Source of the DNA: Rubellimicrobium roseum
Lineage (GTDB): Bacteria; Pseudomonadota; Alphaproteobacteria; Rhodobacterales; Rhodobacteraceae
Reading direction: 5' to 3'
NCBI RefSeq assembly: GCF_006152145.1
Contig: NZ_VDFV01000011.1
Location: 1-64,000 of the forward strand
Length of the DNA: 64,000 nucleotides
Position 1 is the stretch's first letter; every line of letters begins with the position of its first letter. The notes under the pieces were generated by a model. The model was given only the letters and a program-made list of their open reading frames with translations. It made no database searches and was not told where the DNA came from. Made by a program: the position numbers and the translations under genes. Positions 54,909 to 64,000 of the stretch are shown piece after piece.

Positions 54909-56102
54909 GTGCCTCACCCTGACGCTCCACCCCCGACGCTCGACCTGCCCGGCGCCCTCGTGATCGGCGCGGGGCCCGCGGGCCTCGCGGCGGCCGAGGT
55001 CCTGTCCGCCGCGGGCCACCCCGTCCTCGTGGCCGAGGCCATGCCCTCCGCGGCGCGCAAGCTCCTGATGGCGGGCAAGTCGGGTCTCAACATCACCAAG
55101 GACGAGGCGCCCAGTCCCTTCCTTGCCGCCTACGGCCCCGACCTTCCGCCTGCGCTCCGGGCCGCGCTGGGCGACTTCGGCCCGTCGGAGGTCATGGCCT
55201 GGATGCGCGAACTCGGGCAGGAGCCCTTCACGGGCTCCACGGGCCGGGTCTTTCCCGTGGCCTGGAAAGCCTCGCCGCTCCTGCGCGCCTGGCTCGCCCG
55301 GCTGGCGGAGCGGGGCGTGCACCTGCGCACCCGGTGGCGCTGGGAAGGGTTCCGGGGCGACGCCGCCCTCCTCAACACGCCCGAAGGCCCGCGCCTCCTG
55401 CGGGCCCGCGCCATCATCCTCGCCATGGGCGGGGCGAGCTGGCGGCGGCTCGGCTCGGACGGCGCCTGGGCCGCGCACCTGCCCGACGTGGCCCCGTTCG
55501 CGCCCTCGAACATGGGCCTCCTGGTGAACTGGTCCCCCCACATGGCCCGACACTTCGGCGAGCCGGTCAAGAGCGCCGCCTGGAGCGCCGGAGCCCTCGT
55601 CTCCCGGGGCGAGGTCGTGGTCTCGGCTCGGGGGCTGGAGGGTGGGGGCCTCTACCCCCTCTCGCGTCCCTTGCGCGAGGGCGCGGCGCTTCGGCTCGAC
55701 CTCGTCCCCGACCTGACCGAGGCCGCGCTCCGCGACCGTCTCGGCCGACGCGGCCGGGACAGCCTGCCCAACCACCTGCGCAAGCGGCTCGGGTTGGAGG
55801 GCGTCCGCGCCGCGCTCCTGCAGGAATGGGGTCGTCCATTGCCCCTCGATCTCGCGCCCCTCCTCAAGGCCCTGCCCGTGCGCCACGCGGGGCCACGCCC
55901 GCTCGATGAGGCGATCTCCACCGCCGGGGGGTTGCGCTTCCGCTCCCTGACCGACGACCTGATGCTGAGGGACTGCCCCGGCATCTTCGCCGCTGGCGAG
56001 ATGCTGGACTGGGAGGCGCCGACGGGCGGCTATCTCCTCACGGCGTGCCTCGCCACGGGGAGGCGCGCGGGGCAGGGGGCGGCGGCCTGGCTCGGGCGCT
56101 GA
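54909..56102 (+). CDS. BaiN/HI0933-like FAD-dependent oxidoreductase
   Basis: A 397-aa flavoprotein with the FAD motif ALVIGAGPAGLAAAEVL (about 16-32), the family motif ARKLLMAGKSGLNITKDE, and a C-terminal GEMLDWEAPTGGYLLTACLATGRRAG. This is the TIGR03862-type group related to BaiN and HI0933. The reaction is unknown in most members; BaiN reduces bile-acid double bonds. The start is GTG at 54909. Confidence 0.9.
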   Translation: MPHPDAPPPTLDLPGALVIGAGPAGLAAAEVLSAAGHPVLVAEAMPSAARKLLMAGKSGLNITKDEAPSPFLAAYGPDLPPALRAALGDFGPSEVMAWMRELGQEPFTGSTGRVFPVAWKASPLLRAWLARLAERGVHLRTRWRWEGFRGDAALLNTPEGPRLLRARAIILAMGGASWRRLGSDGAWAAHLPDVAPFAPSNMGLLVNWSPHMARHFGEPVKSAAWSAGALVSRGEVVVSARGLEGGGLYPLSRPLREGAALRLDLVPDLTEAALRDRLGRRGRDSLPNHLRKRLGLEGVRAALLQEWGRPLPLDLAPLLKALPVRHAGPRPLDEAISTAGGLRFRSLTDDLMLRDCPGIFAAGEMLDWEAPTGGYLLTACLATGRRAGQGAAAWLGR

Positions 56103-56212
56103 TGCGCCGCCGAATCACGTCGGGACAGAAGCCGCCCTGGCAGAGGGCTCCCGGCTTTCCATCGCCCCCCCGTTCGGATTAGGTGGGCGCGACCGCGACG
56201 AGGAGACCCGCC

Positions 56213-58342
56213 ATGGCCCGATCCACCCGCCTGGGTGCCGCCAGCGCACTTGCGCTGATGCTGGGCTCGCCCACGCTCGCGCAGGACCGCGCCGTGACCT
56301 ACACGCTGTTCGGCACGCCGGGGCTCCTGGAGATGCCTTCGGCCATCAGCGCCGAGGATGGCGAGATCGCGGGCACGGTGGGCCATTTCGGCGGACAGAC
56401 CCGCACCACCTTCACCTTCCAGGTCACGCCGCGCCTGTCGGGCTCGTTCCGCTATTCGGGCATTCCCGAATACACCCCCGATCCCGACGAGAACTTCTGG
56501 GACCGCAGCTTCGACCTGCGCTTCCGCTTCAACGACGAGGGGCGCTACCTGCCCATGGTCGCGGTGGGCCTTCAGGATTTCCTGGGCACCGGCGTCTACT
56601 CGGGTGAATACGTGGTGGCCACCAAGACCCTGGGCGACGCCTTCCGCGTCACCGCGGGCCTGGGCTGGGGGAGGCTGGGCACCCACAACGGCTTCACCAA
56701 TCCCCTGGGCGTCCTCGACGACCGCTTCGAGACCCGCCCCGACACCTTCGAGGGCGGCGACAAGGGGGGCACCCCGGGCATCGACGCCTTCTTCCGTGGC
56801 GACGCCGCGGTCTTCGGCGGCATCGAATGGGCCCCCAACGAGCGCTGGGTCCTCAAGGCCGAGTATTCCTCGGACGACGCCTATGTCGACGATAACGGCG
56901 ACGAGCTGTTCGAGGTCGCCTCGCCCCTGAACTTCGGCGCGACCTGGCGCCCGCTGCCCGGGATCCAGCTCGGCCTGGCCTATCTTTACGGCACCCAGCT
57001 CGCCTTCACCGTCACGGCGACCGTGAACCCCAACGACCGGCCTTTCGGTGCCGGCCTCGATCCCGCGCCCCAGCCCGTGGCCGTGCGGGCCGAGGCGGTG
57101 CGCGCCTCCCAAAGCTGGGACCGCGCCGAGCTGTCCGAATCGGCCCTGCGCGACCGCCTGCGCGCCGCGCTCCGGGCCGAGGGCGTGGAACTCCTGGGGG
57201 TGCAGCTTGCCGATCGCAGCGCGCGGATCCGCTACGCCAACACCCGCTACCGCGCCGAGGCGCAGGCCATGGGCCGCGTCCTGCGTATCCTGACCCAGGA
57301 GCTGCCCCCCTCCATCGAGACGCTCACCCTCGAGCCCGAGCAGCAGGGCGTCCCGCTCGCCGCGGCGACCTTCGCCCGCTCCGACGTCGAGGCGCTGGAG
57401 AACGAGGTGGGCGGCACTGCCGCGGCGCTCGGCCGCCTGCGGCTCGAAGGCGCCGGCCCGGCCGCCGGGCTCGTGCCGGTGGCCCCGGCCAGCCCGGACT
57501 TCACCTGGAGCCTGCGGCCCTATGTGGGCCTGTCGCTCTTCGACGCCAGCGACCCCTTCCGCCTGAGCTTCGGCGCCCAGCTCTCGGCCTCTTACCGGCT
57601 CCGGCCCGGCCTCGTGCTCTCGGGGGCCGTGCGCCAGAGGATCGTGCGCACCAGCGAGCCCGACACCACCGAACGGGAGCCCGTGGGCGGGGTGCCCGTG
57701 GTGCGACGCAACGCCTCGCTCTACGGCGCCGACGGCGGCCCGGTGCTCTCGAACCTGACGCTGGCCTGGTACGGGCACCCGAGCCGCGACCTCTACAGCC
57801 GCGTCACCGTGGGCTACCTGGAGACGATGTACGGCGGCGTCTCCTCCGAATTCCTGTGGAAGCCCGTCGAGTCGCGACTGGGCGTCGGCGTCGAGGTCAA
57901 CTATGCGGTGCAGCGCGACTTCGACCAGGACTTCGGCTTCCGCGACTACGACGTGGTCACCGGACACCTGTCCACCTACTACGATTTCGGCAACGGCTTC
58001 CACGGCCAGATCGATGCGGGGCGGTTCCTCGCGGGCGACTGGGGGGCAAGCTTCTCGCTCGACCGCGAGTTCGAGAACGGCTGGAGCGTGGGCGGCTACT
58101 TCACGCTGACCGACATCCCCTTCGAGGATTTCGGCGAGGGGTCCTTCGACAAGGGCATCCGCCTGACGATCCCGATCGACTTCGTCCTGGGGACGCCGAC
58201 CCGGCGCGAGGTGGACACCGAGATCCGCTCGCTCAACCGGGACGGGGGCGCCCGGCTGGGCGTCGAAGGGCGGCTCTACGAAATCGTGCGCGACGGTCAC
58301 TACACGGAGCTCGAGGATTCATGGGGACGGTTCTGGAGATGA
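56213..58342 (+). CDS. YjbH/GfcD-family exopolysaccharide outer-membrane protein
   Basis: A 709-aa secreted protein with a signal peptide (ending SPTLAQD). Most of it is alternating polar and aromatic beta-strand pattern, consistent with a large outer-membrane beta-barrel: TYTLFGTPGLLEMPSAISAEDGE at the N terminus and a C-terminal YjbH domain (SRVTVGYLETMYGGVSSEFLWKPVESRLGVGVEVNYAVQRDFDQDFGF). The family takes part in exopolysaccharide (group 4 capsule-like) export. AGGAGA precedes the ATG at 56213. It overlaps the YjbF-like lipoprotein gene. Confidence 0.9.
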   Translation: MARSTRLGAASALALMLGSPTLAQDRAVTYTLFGTPGLLEMPSAISAEDGEIAGTVGHFGGQTRTTFTFQVTPRLSGSFRYSGIPEYTPDPDENFWDRSFDLRFRFNDEGRYLPMVAVGLQDFLGTGVYSGEYVVATKTLGDAFRVTAGLGWGRLGTHNGFTNPLGVLDDRFETRPDTFEGGDKGGTPGIDAFFRGDAAVFGGIEWAPNERWVLKAEYSSDDAYVDDNGDELFEVASPLNFGATWRPLPGIQLGLAYLYGTQLAFTVTATVNPNDRPFGAGLDPAPQPVAVRAEAVRASQSWDRAELSESALRDRLRAALRAEGVELLGVQLADRSARIRYANTRYRAEAQAMGRVLRILTQELPPSIETLTLEPEQQGVPLAAATFARSDVEALENEVGGTAAALGRLRLEGAGPAAGLVPVAPASPDFTWSLRPYVGLSLFDASDPFRLSFGAQLSASYRLRPGLVLSGAVRQRIVRTSEPDTTEREPVGGVPVVRRNASLYGADGGPVLSNLTLAWYGHPSRDLYSRVTVGYLETMYGGVSSEFLWKPVESRLGVGVEVNYAVQRDFDQDFGFRDYDVVTGHLSTYYDFGNGFHGQIDAGRFLAGDWGASFSLDREFENGWSVGGYFTLTDIPFEDFGEGSFDKGIRLTIPIDFVLGTPTRREVDTEIRSLNRDGGARLGVEGRLYEIVRDGHYTELEDSWGRFWR

Positions 58343-59025
58343 GGCGGACGCTCGTCATCCTGGCCGCGGCGCTCGCCTTGGCGGGCTGCGGCGGCGAGAC
58401 GGCGCAGAGCCCGGCCGAGGTCCAAGCCCGAGCGGCGGGCGCCGTGGGGCAGGTGCAGCGCGTCTTCGGCGGCCTGGGCACGCGCACGTCGGTGAGCGCG
58501 CCCCGCGCCGTGCCCGGCGGCTTCACGCCCCAGGCCATCGCCGCCGAGCCCGGGGCCTATCGGCTCGTCCAGATCAACGCGCTGGGCTTGGCCGAGCCGG
58601 CGCGACTGCTTCAGGAGAACGGCGACGAGACCACGCTCGCCCTCCAGTCGGGGCCTACGGCGGCCTTCGACGGGGGCGTGCTCGTCGCCACGCGCGGCTT
58701 CGGCGACGACCTGCTCACGATGGAATCGGGCGACGTGCGCGCGGCTCTTCGCGCGGGTGGCGGGCAGGTCACGCGCCGGATGGAAGCGCTCGACGGCCAG
58801 GACCAGGTGCTGACCGACAGCTTCGCCTGCACCATCACCCCAGCAGGCCGCGAGACCGTCGATCTGGGCCTGCGACAGGCCGACCTGGCCCGATTCGATG
58901 AGAACTGCCGCGGCACGGCCATCATCTTCGACAACATCTACTGGCTCGACGACGCGGGCCAGATCGTGTCATCGCGGCAATATGTGTCGCCGACTGTTGC
59001 ATATTTGCGCAGCAGCCGACTTTGA
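58321..59025 (+). CDS. YjbF/GfcB-family lipoprotein
   Basis: A 234-aa lipoprotein. A short signal peptide ends in the lipobox LALAGCGG, with the lipidated Cys near residue 23. The C-terminal half ends IIFDNIYWLDDAGQIVSSRQYVSPTVAYLR, as in YjbF/GfcB proteins, which pair with YjbH. The start could be ATG 58321 (GAGG five bases upstream; overlaps YjbH by 22 bases) or ATG 58339 (ATGA overlap). Confidence 0.88.
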   Translation: MGTVLEMRRTLVILAAALALAGCGGETAQSPAEVQARAAGAVGQVQRVFGGLGTRTSVSAPRAVPGGFTPQAIAAEPGAYRLVQINALGLAEPARLLQENGDETTLALQSGPTAAFDGGVLVATRGFGDDLLTMESGDVRAALRAGGGQVTRRMEALDGQDQVLTDSFACTITPAGRETVDLGLRQADLARFDENCRGTAIIFDNIYWLDDAGQIVSSRQYVSPTVAYLRSSRL

Positions 59026-59123
59026 ATCATCGGACTCACGCCAGAGCGGCTGCCTTCCCTTGAGACACAAGCGCTATAACACTATCACCACTTCAACGTC
59101 TTGTTACCAACTGGAGTAGAGAC

Positions 59124-59363
59124 ATGCGCCTCACCACCGCCCTTCTCGCCGCCGCGGTCGCTGCGACCGTCGCCGGCCAAGCCGTCGCCGGCGGCTTCGC
59201 CCCCGTCGTGGCCGAGCCCGAGCCCGTCGTGGTCGTGGAGCCCGAAGCTCCCCGCTCGACCTTCGGCCTCCTGCTGCCGCTCGCGCTGCTCGGCGGCCTC
59301 GTGGCCATCGCCGTGGCCTCCGACGACGACGAAGGCGACTCGAGCCCCGTCTCGCCCGAGTGA
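59124..59363 (+). CDS. Small secreted/membrane protein, copy 1 of a tandem pair
   Basis: A 79-aa protein: signal-like N terminus (RLTTALLAAAVAATVAGQAVAGG), a Val/Pro/Glu linker, one hydrophobic segment (TFGLLLPLALLGGLVAIAVA) and an acidic tail SDDDEGDSSPVSPE. From AAVAATVAGQ to the last residue it is nearly identical to the protein at 59506, except in the linker. TGGAGTAGAG precedes the ATG. The upstream spacer contains TATAAC at about 59073-59078. Function is unknown; it may be a small membrane protein with an acidic end. Confidence 0.82.
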   Translation: MRLTTALLAAAVAATVAGQAVAGGFAPVVAEPEPVVVVEPEAPRSTFGLLLPLALLGGLVAIAVASDDDEGDSSPVSPE

Positions 59364-59410
59364 TCGGCGCGATCTGATCGGCTCTTTCGCCACACTGCGG
59401 CAAGAACCGG

Positions 59411-59439
59411 CAAGGCAGGCCCATGGGCCTGCCTTGTTT
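59411..59439 (+). terminator. Terminator of small-protein copy 1
   Basis: A perfect palindrome: CAAGGCAGGCCCA on the left and its complement on the right, forming a hairpin with a CATG-type centre, followed by TTTC. Its stem sequence recurs at 59789, so it belongs to the duplicated unit. Confidence 0.85.
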
Positions 59440-59505
59440 CGTTCAAAGGCCGGTGCCATGATCGCGACGACGGCCATGGCCGTACCTATCCACAGGAGCA
59501 CTAGC

Positions 59506-59757
59506 ATGAAGAACCTCAAGGTCCTCGCCCTTTCGGCGGCCGTGGCCGCGACCGTCGCCGGCCAAGCCGTCGCCGGCGGCTTCGCCCCCGTCGTGGCCGA
59601 GCCCACGCCCGTCGCCCCCGAAGTGATCGTGGAGCCCGAAGCTCCCCGCTCGACCTTCGGCCTCCTGCTGCCGCTCGCGCTGCTCGGCGGCCTCGTGGCC
59701 ATCGCCGTGGCCTCCGATGACGACGAAGGCGACTCGAGCCCCGTTTCGCCCGAGTGA
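59506..59757 (+). CDS. Small secreted/membrane protein, copy 2 of a tandem pair
   Basis: An 83-aa protein with a different first ten residues (KNLKVLALSA), then the same AAVAATVAGQAVAGGFAPVVAEP, a linker four residues longer (TPVAPEVIVEPEAP instead of EPVVVVEPEAP), and the same hydrophobic segment and acidic SDDDEGDSSPVSPE tail. CACAGGAGCA precedes the ATG. A terminator matching that of copy 1 follows. The duplication is either recent or kept alike by gene conversion. Confidence 0.82.
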   Translation: MKNLKVLALSAAVAATVAGQAVAGGFAPVVAEPTPVAPEVIVEPEAPRSTFGLLLPLALLGGLVAIAVASDDDEGDSSPVSPE

Positions 59758-59788
59758 TCCGACTCTTCGCCACATCGTGGCGGGAACT

Positions 59789-59818
59789 GACAAGGCAGGC
59801 CCCCGGGCCTGCCTTGTC
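59789..59818 (+). terminator. Terminator of small-protein copy 2
   Basis: GACAAGGCAGGCCC pairs with GGGCCTGCCTTGTC (14 bp) around a very short CC centre, then CGCATTTC. It lies between this gene and the convergent holA stop and could serve both strands. Confidence 0.8.
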
Positions 59819-59845
59819 GCATTTCGGGACGGTCGAATCGGCGGC

Positions 59846-60853
59846 TCAGCCTGCGAGCCGCATCAAGACCCGCTCGAGAATCGCCGCATCCGGCACCGGC
59901 CGGCCCGAGCGGAGCGTGAGGTCCAACTCCACCAGCGTCCGCAGCGCCTCCTCGACGCGCTCCCGCCGCCAGGTCTCGGCCCCTCGCTGAAGCATCTGCC
60001 GCCGCGCCCCGCCCGCCGGGGGCCGCAGCGACGCCAGTCCTGTCTGCACCCCGCCCGGATCGCTGGCGACCTGCAGGAGCGCCCGCACGTGCCGCAGCGC
60101 CTGGATCGTCACCGCCACCGGCCCCATCCCCTGCGCCGAAAGCCGCGCCAGCAGCGGCGCCACCCGATCCCGCCGCCCCTCGGTGATCGCCGCAAGGAGG
60201 TCGTCCATCTCCGCCTCCTCCGCCTGCGGCGCGAGTGCGCTCACCGTGGCATCGTCGAGCGGCCGGCCCTCGCCCAGCTCGTGCAGCGCCAGCCGCTCCA
60301 CCAGCCCCCGGAAGTCGCCGGGCGACAGGCTCTGGGCAAGACCCACCAGATGCGCGCGCGCGGCCGGGTCGGGCCGCAGCCCCGCCTCGCGCAGGAGGTC
60401 CAGCACCTCGCCTTCGGTCGGCGGATCGTCATAGAGCGTGATCGCCGCCGCGTCGCGCCGTCCTTCGAAGAGCTTGCGCAGAGCCCCCTTGGAGGGCAGG
60501 GCGCCGCCGGTGACCACCAGCCGCGCATCCTCCTTGGACCAGGCTTCCAGGGCCGCCCCCAACGCCGGGGCAAGGCCATCCGTGGCCTCTTCCACCAGGA
60601 CCGCACGCGGGCCCGGGAAGAATCCCACCGCCTTGAGCGCGTCGATCACCAGCGACGGGTCGCGCCGCAGGTCCGCCCCGGCGATCCGCTCCAGCCGCAT
60701 GTCGGCCTCGCCCTGCGGCCCGATCAGCGCTAGCACCAGCTCGGTCCGCGCCTGCGCCACCCGCGCCCCATCCTCGCCCGAGATCAGCACGCCTGCGACC
60801 GCCGGATCGGGCTTGCGCAGGAACGCCTTCCCATCGCGCGAGGACAGCTTCAC
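59846..60853 (-). CDS. holA: DNA polymerase III subunit delta
   Basis: A 335-aa clamp-loader subunit. It has the alphaproteobacterial HolA pattern: [36 protein letters not shown] at the N terminus, then LVVTGGALPSKGALRKLFEG and LAQSLSPGDFRGLVERLALHELG, with a C-terminal helical collar. The start is GTG at 60853, overlapping the lptE stop by four bases. It is last in leuS-lptE-holA. Confidence 0.92.
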   Translation of the reverse strand: MKLSSRDGKAFLRKPDPAVAGVLISGEDGARVAQARTELVLALIGPQGEADMRLERIAGADLRRDPSLVIDALKAVGFFPGPRAVLVEEATDGLAPALGAALEAWSKEDARLVVTGGALPSKGALRKLFEGRRDAAAITLYDDPPTEGEVLDLLREAGLRPDPAARAHLVGLAQSLSPGDFRGLVERLALHELGEGRPLDDATVSALAPQAEEAEMDDLLAAITEGRRDRVAPLLARLSAQGMGPVAVTIQALRHVRALLQVASDPGGVQTGLASLRPPAGGARRQMLQRGAETWRRERVEEALRTLVELDLTLRSGRPVPDAAILERVLMRLAG

Positions 60854-61347
60854 CGCAGCGTGCCTTCAGGCAGGAGAAGCAGCCGCATCACCACCTCGTC
60901 CGCCAGAAGGATCATGAGCCGCTCCCGCGCGTCCTCGGCCGCGGTGCGGCTAGCGACGATGGGCCCGGTGGCGGAATAGCCGGTGAAGGCCGTGGCCTCG
61001 CTCTCGGCCAGCACCGTTCCCGAGGCGTCCGTCAGCCGCCAAGGCGCCCGACCCTGCAGATTGTATCGCGTGATGGCGCCTTCGGGCGTCACGGCCGCCT
61101 GCACGACCTCGACCGCAGGGTCCATCGCCAGCGTCGCGACCGGTGCAGCCGCGCGTCCCAGCCGGTCCTCCAGTCGGGCGCGCAACTGAAAACCGTCGGA
61201 GGTCTCGGGCGTCTCGACCGCCACGAGCCCCCGCAACGCCGTCCCCGACCCGCCCGGCCCATAGGCCGGAGCGAAGCCGCAGGCCGCCAGCGCGAGCGGG
61301 GCCAGCAGCAGGGCGCGGCGCGTCCGGTCAGGCCACAACGTTGACAA
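60850..61347 (-). CDS. lptE: LPS-assembly lipoprotein
   Basis: A 165-aa outer-membrane lipoprotein that plugs LptD and helps insert LPS. The lipobox LALAACGF places the lipidated Cys near residue 23, followed by [39 protein letters not shown], as in alphaproteobacterial LptE. No ATG or GTG is in frame near the start, so the TTG at 61347, inside the last codons of leuS (20-base overlap), is the likely start. Coupling to leuS translation is expected. Confidence 0.88.
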   Translation of the reverse strand: MSTLWPDRTRRALLLAPLALAACGFAPAYGPGGSGTALRGLVAVETPETSDGFQLRARLEDRLGRAAAPVATLAMDPAVEVVQAAVTPEGAITRYNLQGRAPWRLTDASGTVLAESEATAFTGYSATGPIVASRTAAEDARERLMILLADEVVMRLLLLPEGTLR

Positions 61348-63895
61348 TCCGGCCGGGGACCACGATCACCTTCTTGGGCGGGGCGCCCTCCAGGCTCTTG
61401 GCCACGGCCTCCAGCGCCAGCCGCTCGATCTCCTGCACGGCCAGGTCGCGGGGCACGCTGATCTCGCCCCGGCGCTTGCCGTTGACCTGGATCGGCAGGG
61501 TCATGCTGTCCTCGATCAGCATGGCGGGGTCGGCCTTGGGCCAGGGCGCCTGCGCGCAGAGCCCCACGCCGCCCAGCAGCGTCCAGAGCTCCTCGGCGAG
61601 GTGCGGCGTCATAGGCGCCATGAGCTGCACCAGCGTCCGCGCAGCGCGGACCTTGGCCTCGGCCCCCGCCTCGGACTTCGCCAGCGCGTTGGTAAAGCCG
61701 TAGAGCTTGGCGATGGCGGCATTGAAGCCGAAGCTTTCGATGCCCCCGCTCACCTCGGCGATCACCTTGTGCCGCGCGCGCTCCAGCGCCGCATCGGCCG
61801 CGGGATTCGCCGGAGCCTCCGACGCGGCCGCCTCGTGCGCCAGACGCCAGACGCGGCCCAGGTGCCGGAAGGCCGCCTCGGCCCCTGCGGCGGTCCATTC
61901 CACGTCCCGCTCGGGCGGCGAATCGGAGAGCACGAACCACCGCGCGGTGTCGGCCCCATAGGTCGCCACGATCCCCACGGGGTCCACGACGTTCTTCTTG
62001 GACTTCGACATCTTGGCCGAGGGGATGACCTCCACCGACTCGCCGGTCGCCTTGAGCGTGCCGCCCTCGACCTCCTCGGGGAAGTGGTAGACGGGGCGGC
62101 CGTTCGCGTCGCGGGTCTGGTAGATCTCGTGCGTGACCATGCCCTGCGTGAACAGCGCGTCGAAGGGCTCACACGCGGCGGCGGGCAGGTGCCCCGTCTT
62201 CACCATCGCGCGGGCGAAGAAGCGGGAATACAGCAGGTGCAGGATCGCGTGCTCGATGCCGCCGATGTACTGGTCGACGTTCATCCAGTAGGCCGCCTCG
62301 TCCAGGTCGGTCGGCGTGGCGGACTGGGGCGCCGTAAAGCGCGCATAGTACCAGGACGAATCGACGAAGGTGTCCATCGTGTCCGTCTCGCGCCGGGCCT
62401 CTCCGCCGCAGGACGGGCAGGGGACCTTGCCCCAGGACGGATGGCGGTCGAGCGGGTTGCCCGGCCGGTCGAAGGTCACGTCCTCGGGCAACCGCACGGG
62501 CAACTGGTCGCGCGGGACGGGGACCGCGCCGCAAGCCTCGCAATGGATGACCGGAATCGGGCAGCCCCAGTAGCGCTGCCGCGACAGCAGCCAATCGCGC
62601 AGCCGGTAGCGCGTGACGCCCTTGCCCCAGCCCAGTCCTTCCGCGAAGGCGATGGCCGCCTCGACGCCCGCATCGCCGCTCTGCACCTCCTCGCCCGCGA
62701 ACAGCTTCACATAGCGCACGGGCTCGGACTTCTGGGGCACGAAGGCCTCGGCGCCCTCCTCGGGCCGCACGTGCTCGCCCTCGACGGGCACAAAGGTCGA
62801 AACCACCGGCAGGCGGTACTTGCGGGCGAAATCGAGGTCGCGCCCGTCATGCGCCGGACAGCCGAAGATCGCCCCGGTGCCGTAGTCCATCAGGATGAAG
62901 TTGGCGATCCAGACCGGCAACTCCCATGAGGGGTCCAGCGGGTGCCGTACGCGCAAGCCGGTGTCGATGCCCGTCTTCTCGGCGGTCTCGATGGCCTCTT
63001 CGGTCGTGCCGCCCTTGCGCGCCTCCTCGCAATAGGCGGCGATCTCGGGGTTCCGCTCGGACAGCGCCTTGGCCAGCGGGTGGTCGGGGCTCACGGCGAC
63101 GAAGCTCGCGCCCAGCAGCGTGTCGGGCCGGGTCGTGTAGACGGGAATCGCGTCGAAGCCCGGCGCGGGAGTGGTGAGCGCGAAGGACAGCTCCAGCCCC
63201 CGGCTGCGCCCGATCCAGTTGGCCTGCATCAGCTTCACCTTGGACGGCCAGTCGTCCAGGCCCTCCAGCGCGTCCAGCAGGTCCCCGGCCATGTCCGAGA
63301 TCTTGAAGAACCACTGCGTCAGCTCGCGCCGCTCCACCTCCGCGCCCGAGCGCCAGCCCTTGCCGTCCACGACCTGCTCGTTGGCCAGCACCGTCATCTC
63401 GACCGGGTCCCAGTTCACGACGGCGGCCCGCCGCGTCACCAGCCCGGCGTCCAGCATGTCGAGGAACAGCGCCTGCTGCTGGCCGTAGTATTCGGGATCG
63501 CAGGTGGCGAACTCGCGGCTCCAGTCGATCGAGAAGCCCAAGGGCTTCATCTGCCCGCGCATGTCCGCGATGTTGGCGTAGGTCCAGTCCTTGGGATGGC
63601 CGCCAGAGGCCATGGCGGCGTTCTCGGCGGGCAAGCCGAAGGCGTCCCAGCCCATCGGGTGCAGCACCGCGTGCCCCGTCGCGCGCCGGTGCCGCGCCAC
63701 CACGTCGCCCATGGTGTAGTTGCGCACATGCCCCATGTGGATGCGCCCCGACGGATAGGGGAACATCTCCAGCACGTAATATTTCGGCTTCTCGGGGTCC
63801 GCCTTGGCGCGGAAGCACCCGGCCTCGTCCCAGGCCGCCTGCCAGCGGGCTTCGATGGCGGGGGCGGAGTAGGCGGGCATGTCGGGACGGGACAT
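61328..63895 (-). CDS. leuS: Leucyl-tRNA synthetase
   Basis: An 855-aa class I aminoacyl-tRNA synthetase. It has the HIGH-type motif [16 protein letters not shown], an editing domain ([45 protein letters not shown]), a zinc-type segment ([15 protein letters not shown]), the KMSKS motif AKMSKSKKN and the C-terminal anticodon domain. ATG 63895 was chosen because AAGGA lies seven bases upstream; an ATG at 63913 is also open. It is the first gene of leuS-lptE-holA. The last 105 bases of the window (63896-64000) hold its leader and no complete gene. Confidence 0.96.
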   Translation of the reverse strand: MSRPDMPAYSAPAIEARWQAAWDEAGCFRAKADPEKPKYYVLEMFPYPSGRIHMGHVRNYTMGDVVARHRRATGHAVLHPMGWDAFGLPAENAAMASGGHPKDWTYANIADMRGQMKPLGFSIDWSREFATCDPEYYGQQQALFLDMLDAGLVTRRAAVVNWDPVEMTVLANEQVVDGKGWRSGAEVERRELTQWFFKISDMAGDLLDALEGLDDWPSKVKLMQANWIGRSRGLELSFALTTPAPGFDAIPVYTTRPDTLLGASFVAVSPDHPLAKALSERNPEIAAYCEEARKGGTTEEAIETAEKTGIDTGLRVRHPLDPSWELPVWIANFILMDYGTGAIFGCPAHDGRDLDFARKYRLPVVSTFVPVEGEHVRPEEGAEAFVPQKSEPVRYVKLFAGEEVQSGDAGVEAAIAFAEGLGWGKGVTRYRLRDWLLSRQRYWGCPIPVIHCEACGAVPVPRDQLPVRLPEDVTFDRPGNPLDRHPSWGKVPCPSCGGEARRETDTMDTFVDSSWYYARFTAPQSATPTDLDEAAYWMNVDQYIGGIEHAILHLLYSRFFARAMVKTGHLPAAACEPFDALFTQGMVTHEIYQTRDANGRPVYHFPEEVEGGTLKATGESVEVIPSAKMSKSKKNVVDPVGIVATYGADTARWFVLSDSPPERDVEWTAAGAEAAFRHLGRVWRLAHEAAASEAPANPAADAALERARHKVIAEVSGGIESFGFNAAIAKLYGFTNALAKSEAGAEAKVRAARTLVQLMAPMTPHLAEELWTLLGGVGLCAQAPWPKADPAMLIEDSMTLPIQVNGKRRGEISVPRDLAVQEIERLALEAVAKSLEGAPPKKVIVVPGRIVNVVA

Positions 63896-64000
63896 GGGCG
63901 ATCCTTCGGGCATCGGGAAACGCCTTCGCTCATGGCCGAGCGGGGCACCCTTGTCCAGCCCGCCGAACCATCCCGTCCCAAACGAAGAAGGGCGGCCCGA

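Larger units (their letters stand above)
59124..59818 (+). repeat. Tandem duplication of small-protein gene plus terminator
   Basis: Two units, about 59124-59439 and 59506-59818, each hold a gene and a CAAGGCAGGCCC-type terminator. The coding part from GCGGTCGCTGCGACCGTC-like sequence to the end is almost identical at the base level. The 5' signal-peptide start, the linker and the spacer differ. Confidence 0.85.

Noticed and set aside
56030-58300. A 756-codon open frame on the minus strand
   Set aside because: It lies antisense to YjbH, has low-complexity composition (runs of Arg, Gly, Ala, Glu, His) and no family resemblance. It is a GC-skewed shadow of the real gene.

Overview
The window is GC-rich and looks like a chromosomal segment of a Rhodobacterales alphaproteobacterium (Rhodobacteraceae or Roseobacteraceae). 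The evidence is the order leuS-lptE-holA, a CcrM-type GANTC methyltransferase next to rnhB, a short KDO transferase with lpxK and a DUF4170 gene, DUF2125 and YjbH/YjbF-type genes, and a VPLPA-CTERM protein. Only family-level recognition from the sequence was possible; no database was searched.

The left part (about 1-36.3 kb) is accessory and dominated by uptake and catabolism. In order it holds: a broken LysR regulator; a seven-gene operon (NitT/TauT-type ABC transporter, two short-chain dehydrogenases, a creatininase-family amidohydrolase and a ureohydrolase); an operon joining a proline-iminopeptidase-like hydrolase to a complete di/oligopeptide ABC transporter; a decayed IS5-type transposase; an epoxide hydrolase divergent from a TetR regulator across a perfect 22-bp palindrome; an orphan multi-PAS hybrid histidine kinase; a PotABCD-like ABC transporter with an Asp/Glu (hydantoin) racemase, divergent from a GntR/FCD regulator and a tandem GNAT protein across another palindrome; a gene-poor 1.6 kb; an inositol/sugar block (SDR and iolE, two decayed dehydrogenase genes, a Gfo/Idh/MocA oxidoreductase, a sugar ABC transporter); and a tRNA-Arg(CCT) whose 3' end points into this accessory part. 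A LacI regulator follows the tRNA.

The right part (about 37.6-64 kb) is mostly core: a molybdopterin oxidoreductase, glutamine-dependent nadE, a VPLPA-CTERM secreted protein, a membrane protein with a probable winged-helix tail, rnhB, ccrM, mutY, DUF721, a DsbA-like protein, a CaiB-type CoA transferase, lpxK-waaA-DUF4170, pmbA/tldE, DUF2125, an HNH protein, a BaiN-like flavoprotein, YjbH/YjbF exopolysaccharide genes, a tandem duplication of a small secreted protein gene together with its terminator, and holA-lptE-leuS.

Genes within operons are tightly packed, often with ATGA or TGATG overlaps, so translational coupling is common. The least explained items are the creatininase/ureohydrolase operon, the membrane-anchored winged-helix protein, the duplicated small protein unit and the island-like layout ending at tRNA-Arg. 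No CRISPR array, prophage, integrase, restriction-modification system or recognised toxin-antitoxin pair was seen.
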